From positions 127 through 41,811 of the forward strand of contig DADT01000040.1 in assembly GCA_002495065.1 (NCBI GenBank): DNA of 41,685 bases. The letters are read 5' to 3'. Shown here piece by piece: positions 16,679 through 24,674 of the stretch. This DNA is from Methanoregula sp. UBA471 (GTDB lineage: Archaea; Halobacteriota; Methanomicrobia; Methanomicrobiales; Methanospirillaceae). A model generated the notes under the pieces. That model saw nothing but the letters and a program-made list of their open reading frames with translations. It was not told the DNA's origin and did not search any database. The position numbers and the translations under genes are program-made. Numbering within the stretch: the first letter of the stretch is position 1; each line of letters opens with the position of its first letter.

Positions 16679-16899
16679 TGAATCACCAGCCCGTCATGCA
16701 GGAGCCAGTCCGGAGTCCACACAAAAATCCACTGATACCGGGCACATGCCGATGGAGTATCGGAACAGGTTACAACAGTGGAATGTATCGTATGTTCCCC
16801 GGTATCGTTATCTGAGATACAGGGCGTCGTAAAAAAACAGGAAGGGGACCGACTATGGGCCTCTTCATCATCGTCATCGTTTTCAAGGCATTCGTTCAT
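16675..16899 (-). CDS. Small acidic ORF heading the amide-ligase operon (candidate peptide substrate)
   Basis: 74 residues from the ATG at 16899 (an in-frame GTG at 16908 is an alternative). No family recognised. It has a very acidic start (ENDDDDEE, 6-13), cysteines at 4, 21, 27, 45 and 52, a polar Ser/Thr/His-rich centre, and an aromatic end YQWIFVWTPDWLLHDGLVIQ. The stop overlaps the RLAN start as ATGA, the same junction used by all other genes of this operon, and the promoter with two palindromes lies directly upstream. This coupling argues that the frame is translated. Being small, first in the operon and followed by an ATP-grasp ligase and a GCS2-type ligase, it could be a modified precursor peptide or a small subunit; neither is shown. 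Confidence 0.6.
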   Translation of the reverse strand: MNECLENDDDDEEAHSRSPSCFFTTPCISDNDTGEHTIHSTVVTCSDTPSACARYQWIFVWTPDWLLHDGLVIQ

Positions 16900-16909
16900 G
16901 CTCAACACT

Positions 16910-16951
16910 AGTCCAACATCAGTTCATTGGACTATCGTTGATAGCTATAAG
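16910..16951 (-). promoter_or_regulatory. Promoter and two palindromes of the amide-ligase operon
   Basis: On the minus strand the TATA-like CTTATAGCT (16943-16951) is followed by a perfect inverted repeat CTATC-GTT-GATAG (16932-16944) and by AGTCCAA/TTGGACT arms (16910-16916 and 16927-16933, 10-nt spacer), all before the ATG at 16899. One element overlaps the TATA box and the other the expected transcription start, so both could be operator sites. Confidence 0.5.
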
Positions 16952-17071
16952 CATCGGTGGTTAAAGTAGTTTGCAGGACCCGCTCACAAAAATGATTGTG
17001 ATTCATATCAGGAACAGGAGAGGTAAAAGATACACTTATAAAGCATCCGGCATTCCTGAATGAGGTCCGCG

Positions 17072-17103
17072 CCATAAAAAGTAACATTGATATTATCATA
17101 TCA
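17072..17103 (+). promoter_or_regulatory. Promoter and palindrome of the XRE-CBS regulator gene
   Basis: TATA-like CCATAAAAAG (17072-17081) lies about 40 nt before the ATG at 17119, and another, CTTATAAAG, is at 17035-17043. Between promoter and start is a perfect inverted repeat TGATAT-TATC-ATATCA (17088-17103). It shares GATA/TATC half sites with the palindrome in the divergent operon promoter, which fits autoregulation plus control of the neighbouring operon (inference). Confidence 0.45.
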
Positions 17104-17118
17104 CCATCAGTAATCACC

Positions 17119-17673
17119 ATGCATATTCCCACGCCCGAAGAACTCCGGGCACGCCGTGAAACCCTTGGCATGAAACAGACAGAACTTGCAAAACGTGCGG
17201 GTATCAGTCAGTCAATGGTGGCACGGATCGAGGCGGGAAATGTAGACCCAAGGGTAAGTACGTTATCCAAAATCATTGTTGTCCTGAACAGTGCAGAACC
17301 CAGAAAAATCCGGGCAATGCAGATTATGCACACTCCTGTCCTGTCCGTCCAGCCCCAGGATGCGATAACACGTGCGGTTGAGATCTTTGAAAAGAATAAT
17401 ATCTCACAATTACCCGTCATCGAACGGGGTGTACCGGTCGGCTGCATATCTGAAACGGTCATCGTCAAGGCCATCGAACAGCAACGGCTGCACAAGACCC
17501 ACCTTTTTATTGTCCGCGATTTTATGGAACCCGGGTTCCCGACCGTCCCTCCGGACATGGATGTAGAAACGGTTGTCAACATCCTGCAGCAGAACCATGC
17601 CGTGCTGGTGATAGAAGGCGGAATGGTCAGGGGTGTAATAACCAAGCATGATCTCATCTCGCTGATTGTCTAG
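17119..17673 (+). CDS. XRE-family HTH regulator with two CBS domains
   Basis: 184 residues. Residues 6-58 form a lambda-repressor-type helix-turn-helix: LGMKQTELAKRAGISQSMVARIEAG is spread over 16-40, with recognition helix SQSMVARIE. Residues about 67-122 and 128-184 are two CBS motifs (MHTPVLSVQPQDAITRAVEI, then NISQLPVIERGVPVGCISE; FMEPGFPTVPPDMDVETVV, then VIEGGMVRGVITKHDLI), which usually bind adenosine nucleotides. Archaeal regulators of this type are thought to respond to ATP, AMP or SAM level. It is transcribed away from the amide-ligase operon, with 219 nt between the two starts, and palindromes with similar half sites occur in both promoters, so it is the probable regulator of that operon. 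Confidence 0.9.
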   Translation: MHIPTPEELRARRETLGMKQTELAKRAGISQSMVARIEAGNVDPRVSTLSKIIVVLNSAEPRKIRAMQIMHTPVLSVQPQDAITRAVEIFEKNNISQLPVIERGVPVGCISETVIVKAIEQQRLHKTHLFIVRDFMEPGFPTVPPDMDVETVVNILQQNHAVLVIEGGMVRGVITKHDLISLIV

Positions 17674-17847
17674 GCAAAATGAAAGTCTGCAGGGATAAAA
17701 AAACCTGGTCTCTTTTTCCGGTTCGGGGAAGACTGCGTTTCTGAATAATTCATGCCGGGTTATGTGATTATCGCCCACGGGTAAATCATGTGCAAATCAG
17801 GCGATGTTATCCTGAGAATGGGAATTCCTGCCATACCATACTATTTA

Positions 17848-18207
17848 TGAGAGCCGCCCGCCTCAGGGCCTCTCCGAGGCACGGCGGGGCAAACAGGTTC
17901 TTTAGAGTCTGTCAAATTTACTAACTTTGGCTCTATCGAAATCCCAACATATTTTTCTCAACGCTCTTTTAGGTCTGCGGCACCTAATGCCACCGCCCCC
18001 GCCGTTGTGGCATCCCCTCTGGAGCGATAATTCCAGTGAAGGTAATACAACACCATCGCAAAGCGCAGGGGCGGTTCGGGGGGACAGGCACTGCCCGCTC
18101 CGATAACAGGTATTCACAACTTGTTGAAAAATCAGGGTTCATCAGAGCCCCAACTTTGTTAACTGATCCGCCGCGGGGGCGTCCCTTCGGGTGCGGCGGC
18201 GTGCATC
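17848..18207. repeat. Modular dispersed repeat, copy D (R1-R3-R2, composite)
   Basis: R1 (17848-17890) and R2 (18165-18207) are in the same orientation as in copy C, but the R3 module (17949-18143, forward) lies between them instead of outside. The ends are ATTTATGA on the left and its complement TCATAAAT on the right, an exact 8-nt terminal inverted repeat. It could be the longer parent element from which the compact copies derive. It occupies most of the 621-nt gap 17674-18294; the remainder shows nothing else. Confidence 0.85.
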
Positions 18208-18294
18208 ATAAATCGGGGTCTTTTTCTCACATCCTCGTATTTTGTGGTAATATTTTTTGCAGCCGTTCACGTCCAGCCATTTCGCACATGCTGT

Positions 18295-18963
18295 TTATAA
18301 TTTCGATACCAGATCGCGGAGCACATCAGCCGGCTCCTTTGCCTTCACTACACTGGATGCAAGCAGCACGCCATCGGTACCCAGATCGACGGCGATTCTC
18401 ACGCAGTCCCCGGACTGGATACCGGCACCGGTCAGCACCCTGACTTTTGCATTCACTGCGTGGACTGCCGCCACCGACTTTCTGATAATTTCCGGATTGG
18501 CTTTTGAAACCGATACGCCGCTCCCGATCAGTTCCGGGGGTTCAATGGCCACGTACTCCGGTGCAAGGGCTGCAGCAGCGGCGCTGGTGGCTTCATTATT
18601 CGAACAGACGACCGCAGTCAGTTTCTGGGCCTGCAATGCCCTGACTGAGGCCTCGATATCGGCAAGGGTCAGGCGCCTCTCCGAATGATTGACCATTGAG
18701 CCTGCAGCTCCTGCCAGTTTGATCGCATCAGCAGTGATGTGCCCCGTATGAGCACCGGGCTCATAACCGTCCACATGCTGTGCGTATACCGGGATGGCAA
18801 AGTGATGACAGATGGGATGGAGATCGATATAGGAAGGGGCGATTCCAATGGTTGCCCCGCTTTCGTGAGCCACAAGCTGTGCAGCATTTGCAATCATATG
18901 GGCACGGTTACCCATTCCCTCTCTGAACGTCTTTACATTTACCAGAATGAATGGTGAAGGCAT
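18295..18963 (-). CDS. tpiA: Triosephosphate isomerase, archaeal type
   Basis: Interconverts dihydroxyacetone phosphate and glyceraldehyde 3-phosphate, feeding the aldolases encoded at 3.7-6.0 kb. At 222 residues it has the short archaeal length (bacterial enzymes are about 250). Catalytic residues are in place: Asn9 and Lys11 (VNVKTF), the electrophile His93 in MVNHSERR, and the base Glu141 in YVAIEPPELIGSG, followed by the phosphate loop; LTGAGIQSGD and GTDGVLLASSVVKA bind the phosphate end. A strong ribosome site (AAGGAG, 7 nt before the ATG) fixes the start. It stands alone on the minus strand beside repeat copy D; the U32 gene upstream is 78 nt away and on the same strand. Confidence 0.95.
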   Translation of the reverse strand: MPSPFILVNVKTFREGMGNRAHMIANAAQLVAHESGATIGIAPSYIDLHPICHHFAIPVYAQHVDGYEPGAHTGHITADAIKLAGAAGSMVNHSERRLTLADIEASVRALQAQKLTAVVCSNNEATSAAAAALAPEYVAIEPPELIGSGVSVSKANPEIIRKSVAAVHAVNAKVRVLTGAGIQSGDCVRIAVDLGTDGVLLASSVVKAKEPADVLRDLVSKL

Positions 18964-19041
18964 AACAACTCCTTATCCTGCTCTCTGAACGGATAGTTAA
19001 TCCATTTCAGTTCAATAATGATGAATATTTGTACACGATGT

Positions 19042-21711
19042 TCAGGATTGCAGAATGCGGGGCTCTTTAAGCCCGCGGATGAAATGACCGCTCGTGATGC
19101 CTCCCAGAGAACGTTGTCTGACAGCGTCTTTCAGGGCATCAAGCCGGGGATCGTCATGCCGGATGCCGTCTTTTGTCAGGGCTAGTGCCTCGTGGTATAT
19201 CCGTGTCATATCTGCTGCATAGGCCCTGGTCCTGCCCCGTGCATCGATGACCACATCACTGACACCGATTTCCCTGAGGGACGGGAGATGATCGATCAGG
19301 CATATCTCCGCGGCATTGTAAATATGGCTCCGGCATTCGCCATCAATCCGTACCGGGAATATATGCCCGGTAGCATCCATTATTCCGGCGAATGCTGAAG
19401 TCGCGGAATACTCTTTGCCGCTGCACTGCATCCATGGCTGGAGAATACAGTCTTCTGATATCATCGCTTCACTGTTTCCCTGCACGATGAGGGCAAACTG
19501 CGTCGCAAGCCCCCGGGATCGGGCAGACGCGATCAGGACACGGATCTCGTCACGCGAAAGTTCCGGCGAGAGTGTAAGCAACCCGACAGGTGAAAGTGCC
19601 TCCGCGGACAGGTGGTTGAAGATATTGAGCCCGGCAGCTCCGAAGAGGCAAACCTTCGGATCGGCATGCATGAGGGCATATGCAGTCCCGTAATTTTCAG
19701 CCATATATTCATGGATGCCCGTTCTTACGAGGCGGGGTACTACCGAAAGAAATGCGTTAAGACTGGTATCTTTCAGAATTTTTGGTGATTTGCAGACAAA
19801 CCGGACACCTGCCCGCCGGCAAATTTCAAAAACAGCACCGATCTGCGTTTCGATTGACTGCGGATGAGGATGGCTGCAACAATGACTCGAAGGATCGGAG
19901 CAGACCGGTTCAAAACAGATGGTATCACATCCGCCCTCAATTGCTCCCGATACGCCTTCGGGTGAATCTGCATAGACCCAAAGGCCCGGGGATGATGATG
20001 GGCTGTGAGGTGCGGAAGTACGGAGATGCACTCCGGGTTTCAGATCCTCCCAGCGGCGGTGGGCCTGGTTAACATCAGAAGGTGAGGGGCGGTATGCAGC
20101 CGCCAGTGTCTCCTCCGCCAGTAAAAGAAATTCCCTTCGGGCACGGTTCAGTGAAGCGAGAGGTGCAAACCTATCCCCGTTATAGGAAAGGGTAAAATTC
20201 CGTATGGTGAACGGCGAACCTCCTGTTTTTATCAGCTGCCGGCTGAGCTGGTCCCGGGTAACAGGTTTTGTTTGTGCAGGTGCCATGCAGAAATCAGACT
20301 GGCAGGTGACCGGGATCTCCTGCCCGTTTCTCGTATGCATGACTCCCTCAAGCGCCAGTCTGCCGTCCGCATCGACGCTGGCAGCAAGGTCGACAGGTAC
20401 CAAACGGAGAAGAGCTGGCGAGGGATCTGCCATGAGCTGTCGTGCACGACGCCCCAGGTCTGTTGACGAAGTGATGTATACCCTCGCGCCAGGTTCCACC
20501 GGATGCGGAACTTTCAGTACCATCTCTCCTTTTTTCTGCAGGGGAACGGTATTGAGGGAAAACCCGGATTCACGGTTGGTTTCAGGATGAACGATAAGGA
20601 GGCCGTCTCCGGGAGAAGGAATCATCCCGCCAACAGATCTGACCGTGATGGTTTTTGACGGTTCGTCGTACCGTTTCACAACTCCTATGCAGATACCCCG
20701 GTTATCCCCGGCATCTCTTCCCATGAGGGTGGTATGTCGCTGCCCGAAAAGATACCCGGATGTAAACCCGCGGTTGAATGCGAGGAGGAGGTCCTGAACT
20801 GCACCTGCTGATACATCTGCATTTCCTGAAGCAATCGCATCGAGAGCTTTACGGTAGGTTGACACAACGATCGAGACGTATTCTGCTGATTTCATACGCC
20901 CTTCGATCTTCAGTGAGACGACCGGGGAATTGACGAGATCGGGCAGGTTTGTATACGTACAGAGATCTTTTGGGGAGAGCAGGAAGTGCCCGGGGGTGGG
21001 AACTGTATGGAATCCGGTCGGCCTGCCATACTCGTCCGTTTCAGCGGTCACCAGCGAATAGGGTTTTCGGCAGGGCTGGGCACACATCCCCCGGTTTCCG
21101 CTCCTTCCGCCGATCACTGAGGAGAGGAGACACTGGCCCGAGTAGGAATAACAGAGTGCACCGTGTGCGAAGACCTCGAGACCGATGCCGTATTTACCCG
21201 TTTCCCGTGCAATGCGGGATATTTCTTCAAGCGTAAGCTCACGGGAAAGGACGACCCGCGAAAAGCCCTGTTCTGCCGCCCACCTGACACCATCCGTTGA
21301 ATGGAGTGTCATCTGGGTTGAAGCATGGAGATGCAGTAAGGGCACAATAGTGCGGGCGAGTGCGGCCACTCCGGTATCCTGGATGAGCACCGCATCGGCA
21401 CCCACAGAATAGAGCCAGATAAGATATTCAGCCACCTGTTCCAGTTCCCGGTCATGGATGAGGGTGTTTATGGTAACGTAAACACGGATATCCTTGCGAT
21501 GGGCATACGTGATTGCCTCTTCAATCTCCGCATCAGTAAAATTCGGTGCAGAGCTGCGGGCGCCAAATTGCTTCCCGCCCAAGTATACGGCGTCCGCGCC
21601 TGCAGCAACAGCAGCCCTGAACGCCTCCGGTGAACCAGCCGGCGCCAGGAGCTCAGGAAGAGAGATCCCCCTTCGGATTTGGGAGGACTGCTGCATCGGT
21701 GTACCGTTCAT
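19042..21711 (-). CDS. Large U32 peptidase-family protein (DUF3656-type)
   Basis: 889 residues from the ATG at 21711, 1 nt after the stop of the upstream gene; longer starts would run into that gene. Residues about 15-310 are the U32 domain, a TIM-barrel-like fold: LPELLAPAGSPEAFRAAVAA, YVTINTLIHDRELE, HASTQMTLHS, and the signature FAHGALCYSYSGQC through GNRGMCAQPCR, with its conserved cysteines. The middle part resembles DUF3656, and from about 610 a second, diverged barrel-like half follows (LWVYADSPEGVSGAIEGG). In bacteria U32 proteins of this size (RlhA) hydroxylate a cytidine in 23S rRNA, so an RNA-modifying role is more likely than proteolysis; the archaeal role is unproven. It is probably co-transcribed with the membrane protein gene upstream. 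Confidence 0.88.
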   Translation of the reverse strand: MNGTPMQQSSQIRRGISLPELLAPAGSPEAFRAAVAAGADAVYLGGKQFGARSSAPNFTDAEIEEAITYAHRKDIRVYVTINTLIHDRELEQVAEYLIWLYSVGADAVLIQDTGVAALARTIVPLLHLHASTQMTLHSTDGVRWAAEQGFSRVVLSRELTLEEISRIARETGKYGIGLEVFAHGALCYSYSGQCLLSSVIGGRSGNRGMCAQPCRKPYSLVTAETDEYGRPTGFHTVPTPGHFLLSPKDLCTYTNLPDLVNSPVVSLKIEGRMKSAEYVSIVVSTYRKALDAIASGNADVSAGAVQDLLLAFNRGFTSGYLFGQRHTTLMGRDAGDNRGICIGVVKRYDEPSKTITVRSVGGMIPSPGDGLLIVHPETNRESGFSLNTVPLQKKGEMVLKVPHPVEPGARVYITSSTDLGRRARQLMADPSPALLRLVPVDLAASVDADGRLALEGVMHTRNGQEIPVTCQSDFCMAPAQTKPVTRDQLSRQLIKTGGSPFTIRNFTLSYNGDRFAPLASLNRARREFLLLAEETLAAAYRPSPSDVNQAHRRWEDLKPGVHLRTSAPHSPSSSPGLWVYADSPEGVSGAIEGGCDTICFEPVCSDPSSHCCSHPHPQSIETQIGAVFEICRRAGVRFVCKSPKILKDTSLNAFLSVVPRLVRTGIHEYMAENYGTAYALMHADPKVCLFGAAGLNIFNHLSAEALSPVGLLTLSPELSRDEIRVLIASARSRGLATQFALIVQGNSEAMISEDCILQPWMQCSGKEYSATSAFAGIMDATGHIFPVRIDGECRSHIYNAAEICLIDHLPSLREIGVSDVVIDARGRTRAYAADMTRIYHEALALTKDGIRHDDPRLDALKDAVRQRSLGGITSGHFIRGLKEPRILQS

Positions 21712-21712
21712 A

Positions 21713-22237
21713 TTACAAGACCAGCCTGAAAATACCGATCGTCGCAAGCATCGTTACGATAGAGATGGATATATACCCCACCATGATCAGGAAAATCGAG
21801 AGATCCCGTCGCCACCCGAGTATCCGGGATACTGCCGGGCAGACATAGAATCCTAACGTGATAACGCAGGGAATCAGGCCAAGAATACCGTATTTTGTCA
21901 GGATTGCGGAATGATGTGCCCTTTCTTCTGATTTTTTCAGGAAGCGGGATACTCTCAGGGAATGGTTACCCAGTATATCAAATATATCGAACATGGTCAG
22001 GGTTACCCCGAAAGCAACACAGACAAGGACGTACAGGACATAGATCGGGGGTAACCCGAGACCGATGCCCAGGGCAGCAGCACCATATTCAATAATAAAG
22101 GTACCGGTAATGAGGGCAAGACCGGATGAAAGGGGGAAGCCGAACAGGAATACAGGGATAAGGGGCAGAACAATGGCCAGGAGAAAACCCCTGGTAACCG
22201 CAGGGCAAAGATCACGCAGGAAACGGGCGACCTCCAT
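21713..22237 (-). CDS. Small multidrug-export-like membrane protein (COG2426 type)
   Basis: 174 residues with five or so hydrophobic segments (about 15-33, 37-60, 64-84, 112-133, 146-170) and a cytoplasmic basic loop around SLRVSRFLKKSEERAHHS. The GYGILGL-like segment (LTKYGILGLIPCVITLGF) and the PL-rich first helix match the family known as putative small multidrug export proteins; transport of drugs has not been shown for this group. The ATG at 22237 lies 25-30 nt after a TATA-like TTTATCTC run. The U32 gene starts 1 nt after its stop, so the two are one transcription unit. What links a membrane protein to a U32 protein is not clear. Confidence 0.8.
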   Translation of the reverse strand: MEVARFLRDLCPAVTRGFLLAIVLPLIPVFLFGFPLSSGLALITGTFIIEYGAAALGIGLGLPPIYVLYVLVCVAFGVTLTMFDIFDILGNHSLRVSRFLKKSEERAHHSAILTKYGILGLIPCVITLGFYVCPAVSRILGWRRDLSIFLIMVGYISISIVTMLATIGIFRLVL

Positions 22238-22434
22238 ATCTGATAGAGAAATGAGAGATAAAAAGAGATAAACTGGTCTCTTTTTCCCGGTAGTCAGGAA
22301 CGGAATCGTTGGCTCAGTAGAAAAAGGGATGAACGGGAATGGTTCTCACCCAACCATGAAAAATTGTGAAGGTTCGACTGGCAGTCGCAACAAGCTCCTG
22401 ATAGGGCCAGGGTCAGAGTTTTCAGGAAATTGAA

Positions 22435-22580
22435 GCGCCGAGTAGGCGTCCATAAGGGGGCTGCGCAGGTCATCGCACCTGGATTAGCACTTCCCGGAAG
22501 TACCGGAAATTGTGCAATTCTCAGGGGAAATCATCAGAATATTTTCTCAACGCTCTTTTGGGGCTGCGGCTGTAATGCCT
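22435..22580. repeat. Degenerate, rearranged copy F of the modular repeat
   Basis: 22435-22475 reads as a decayed R2 (GCCG, GGCGTCC, then GGTCATC in the same order). It is followed by a stretch very similar to the reverse complement of the R3-R2 linker of copy A (shared GCACTTCCCG and GAAATTGTGCA). Then comes the R3 left end (AATATTTTCTCAACGCTCTTTTG near 22537-22560, split here by two small differences). The 22238-22642 gap otherwise shows only the aroD ribosome site. Confidence 0.6.
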
Positions 22581-22642
22581 GCCTTCTCGAACAGAGAAAT
22601 GGTGCATCTTTTTTTTATCATGGGCACCAAGGTACGGAGTAC

Positions 22643-23278
22643 ATGAAGATTGTCGCTGCGCTCACTGATCCATCCCAGGCCTCCTCTGCACAGGATCTCG
22701 GGGCAGATCTCATTGAACTCCGTTTCGATCTGATGGAGGACGATCCGCTGACCTGTGTCCAGAAATGCAGGGATGCCTGTCCATTACCCATAATCGGTAC
22801 GATCCGGTCGGCGCAGGAAGGTGGAATGTTTTTCGGGGATGCAACAGCATGGCTGGAAAAAATGTGCCCTGTTATCCCGCTGGTTGATTATATCGATATT
22901 GAGCAGCGGTTTGCCTCCTGTGTATCTCAGGTCCGTGCAAGCGGGACAACGATTATCGCCTCGCACCATACCGGTATAATGCTGTCGCTGCCGCACCTGT
23001 TTGCCCTTGAGAGGGACCTCAGAGCGTATGGAGACATCGTAAAGATTATTGTTACACCCCACAACAAAGGAGACATCCTCGAGCTGCTCGAGTTCACCCA
23101 CGCGATAAAAAAACCTGTCTGCACCGGCGTCATGGGTGCACAGTTCAGGTACGCCCGGGCAATCCTGCCGCTCTTTGGATCCGTGCTTGTCTACTGTCAC
23201 ACCGGCACCAGGACAGCGGAAGGTCAGTATTCGGTGCAGGAATTTGTCTCCCTTATGAAACTGCTGAAAAACGGGTAG
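22643..23278 (+). CDS. aroD: 3-dehydroquinate dehydratase, type I
   Basis: Dehydrates 3-dehydroquinate to 3-dehydroshikimate, the third step of the archaeal aromatic pathway, through a Schiff base. The product is 211 residues. Catalytic residues: Glu87 in YIDIEQ, the His of SHHTG (108-109), and Lys134 in IVKIIVTP. Substrate contacts are ELRFDLM (25-31) and GVMGAQFRYARAILPLFGS near the C terminus. The frame is open to 22430, but the added residues come from the degenerate repeat and carry no family sequence; the ATG at 22643 has GGAG 3 nt upstream. It is missing from the aromatic operon 11 kb away, which encodes all the other steps, so this single gene completes that pathway. Confidence 0.93.
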   Translation: MKIVAALTDPSQASSAQDLGADLIELRFDLMEDDPLTCVQKCRDACPLPIIGTIRSAQEGGMFFGDATAWLEKMCPVIPLVDYIDIEQRFASCVSQVRASGTTIIASHHTGIMLSLPHLFALERDLRAYGDIVKIIVTPHNKGDILELLEFTHAIKKPVCTGVMGAQFRYARAILPLFGSVLVYCHTGTRTAEGQYSVQEFVSLMKLLKNG

Positions 23279-23683
23279 GGATCCTTTTTCTAGTCAATTA
23301 CGTCGTCATTTTTCCTGATTGTTGTTCTGAAAAATGTATTGAGACACAACCATTATAATTGACCATGAAGCGCCGCGATTCGCTGTATAAATCTGCTATG
23401 GCACTGAAAGTGATGATATGTAATTCACTATTACAGAGCGGAATGAAAGATGCTTCAGGGAACCCTGATCAACGAAGTCGAAATGGGAGACAGGTTCACG
23501 AAAACATTGCGTCTCCATTGATTGTCGGGGCACGTCCCCCCCCAACTTTATATTATTACAGTCGGTAGCATTTCCGGACAAACATTTATTACCATAAGTA
23601 ATTATTACGACGGTTCCTGATATCGATATGGCAATCCAAGATAACTGTTTTCGTCGTGTGTGCTGAAGGGTTTTATCTCAAAG
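23279..23683. other. Gap at the left edge of the AT-rich island
   Basis: 405 nt without a convincing gene. It holds a T-tract after aroD (about 23284-23290), an imperfect hairpin with arms AATGGGAGAC and GTCTCCATT (23482-23491 and 23511-23519), and the G4/C8 element GGGGCACGTCCCCCCCC (23527-23543). Short frames on both strands (e.g. 23365-23568 plus) have no promoter at the right distance and no protein-like composition, so I leave them out. Base composition falls from GC-rich to AT-rich across this gap. Confidence 0.4.
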
Positions 23684-24055
23684 TTAATCATCGGGTAGTC
23701 CAACTTTGGTCAGGCTATCTGCCAAAAGATGAAACATATAGCCAAGGAAAAAACATGAAATATAGAAAATTCCCGGTATAAACAAACCAATAATGGCAGT
23801 TATTGAAAAAATCCCTGCGGAAAATCTTAATATTTTTTTACTGTGAAATCTACTCCTATGGGTCCAATTATATGCAGGTTCTATTACATCAGGCATGCCC
23901 GAACCAATCACTGAAAGAATGACTCCATACAACCACATCGTGCCGATAGAGATTCCAACGAGTGGATGAAGAATAGCGTTAATAATTGTATTATTGAAAA
24001 AATTGTAAACGAAAAAAATTATTATTCCTATAAAGACATGCTCTCTATTGTTCAT
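23684..24055 (-). CDS. YdjM-like membrane-bound metal-dependent hydrolase (DUF457 type)
   Basis: 123 residues. Four hydrophobic segments (about 5-25, 32-53, 77-94, 97-113) with the family's metal-ligand pattern: HxxxG-like HPLVG (31-35), MPDVIEPAYNW, then HRSRFHSKK (66-74), and the terminal GYMFHLLADSLTKVGLP. These match the membrane-bound hydrolases related to YdjM, though shorter than the usual 150-200 residues. In bacteria YdjM belongs to the LexA regulon; here no LexA-type site is seen. The ATG at 24055 begins MNNREHV, with HV as the first putative ligand. Transcribed away from aroD, next to a gene for a small membrane protein of the island. Confidence 0.75.
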   Translation of the reverse strand: MNNREHVFIGIIIFFVYNFFNNTIINAILHPLVGISIGTMWLYGVILSVIGSGMPDVIEPAYNWTHRSRFHSKKILRFSAGIFSITAIIGLFIPGIFYISCFFLGYMFHLLADSLTKVGLPDD

Positions 24056-24128
24056 TTATTACCATTTTCGTTTCCTTTGGAATTGAAATTATTACTGCTT
24101 TATCGAAAATTCTGCAAAACACAGAAAT

Positions 24129-24551
24129 TTATCGTCTATATACCTTGTCTCTTGCAGAACGATGGATCATCTCCTGTCTGCTGGTTATCTCCCGTCTAAC
24201 ATTGGTTTTGGCTGTGAGGAAGTAATATCCGATCACAATCAGAGCGATTATTACAAACCATCCGAGTATGTATGTTATTTCTGCAGTTCCCGTGAGAATG
24301 GCAAGCCCTATAGTTGTCCCAAGGGCTATGAGTATTCCATTTCTCGAGAAGTAAAAATTCTTGAGGTTGTTGTAGACCTCTGAATTTCTTCTGTTAATCT
24401 CGTCTTCCCGTTCGTCATTATATCGGATATGATACTGGCCAGCTTCGGAGTGCCAGTAATTATTCTCGAACTCGTTGTCTCTCCGGCGATTTTCCTCTTC
24501 ATAAAATTCGGATTGGGCGTCCAAGTTCCTGTAATATCTACCTCGTGACAT
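24129..24551 (-). CDS. Hypothetical protein with charged N terminus and two membrane helices
   Basis: 140 residues, not recognised. Residues 1-65 are strongly charged and rich in Arg, Glu, Asn and Tyr (EEENRRRDNEFENNYWHSE), probably a soluble coil; two hydrophobic spans follow (about 70-90 and 94-112), and the end is basic (SRQEMIHRSARDKVYRR). It is codon-biased like the rest of the island. No function is inferred; its neighbours are other small membrane proteins. Confidence 0.6.
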   Translation of the reverse strand: MSRGRYYRNLDAQSEFYEEENRRRDNEFENNYWHSEAGQYHIRYNDEREDEINRRNSEVYNNLKNFYFSRNGILIALGTTIGLAILTGTAEITYILGWFVIIALIVIGYYFLTAKTNVRREITSRQEMIHRSARDKVYRR

Positions 24552-24674
24552 TTCATTTCACAAGAGGTAATACGATGATAATACACGTTTAATGTTGCTA
24601 TTTATATTTCTGAATATTAATCGAACACATGCCCTGTCTTTATAAAACGGGTTGGTTTAAAACACGTTATTTTT

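Noticed and set aside
22430..22642. N-terminal extension of aroD
   Set aside because: Sequence derives from a degenerate repeat and does not match the enzyme family; the ATG at 22643 has a ribosome site.
23365..23568. Small plus-strand frame after aroD
   Set aside because: TATA-like sequence is only about 12 nt upstream, no ribosome site, ends in a low-complexity G/C run; not protein-like.
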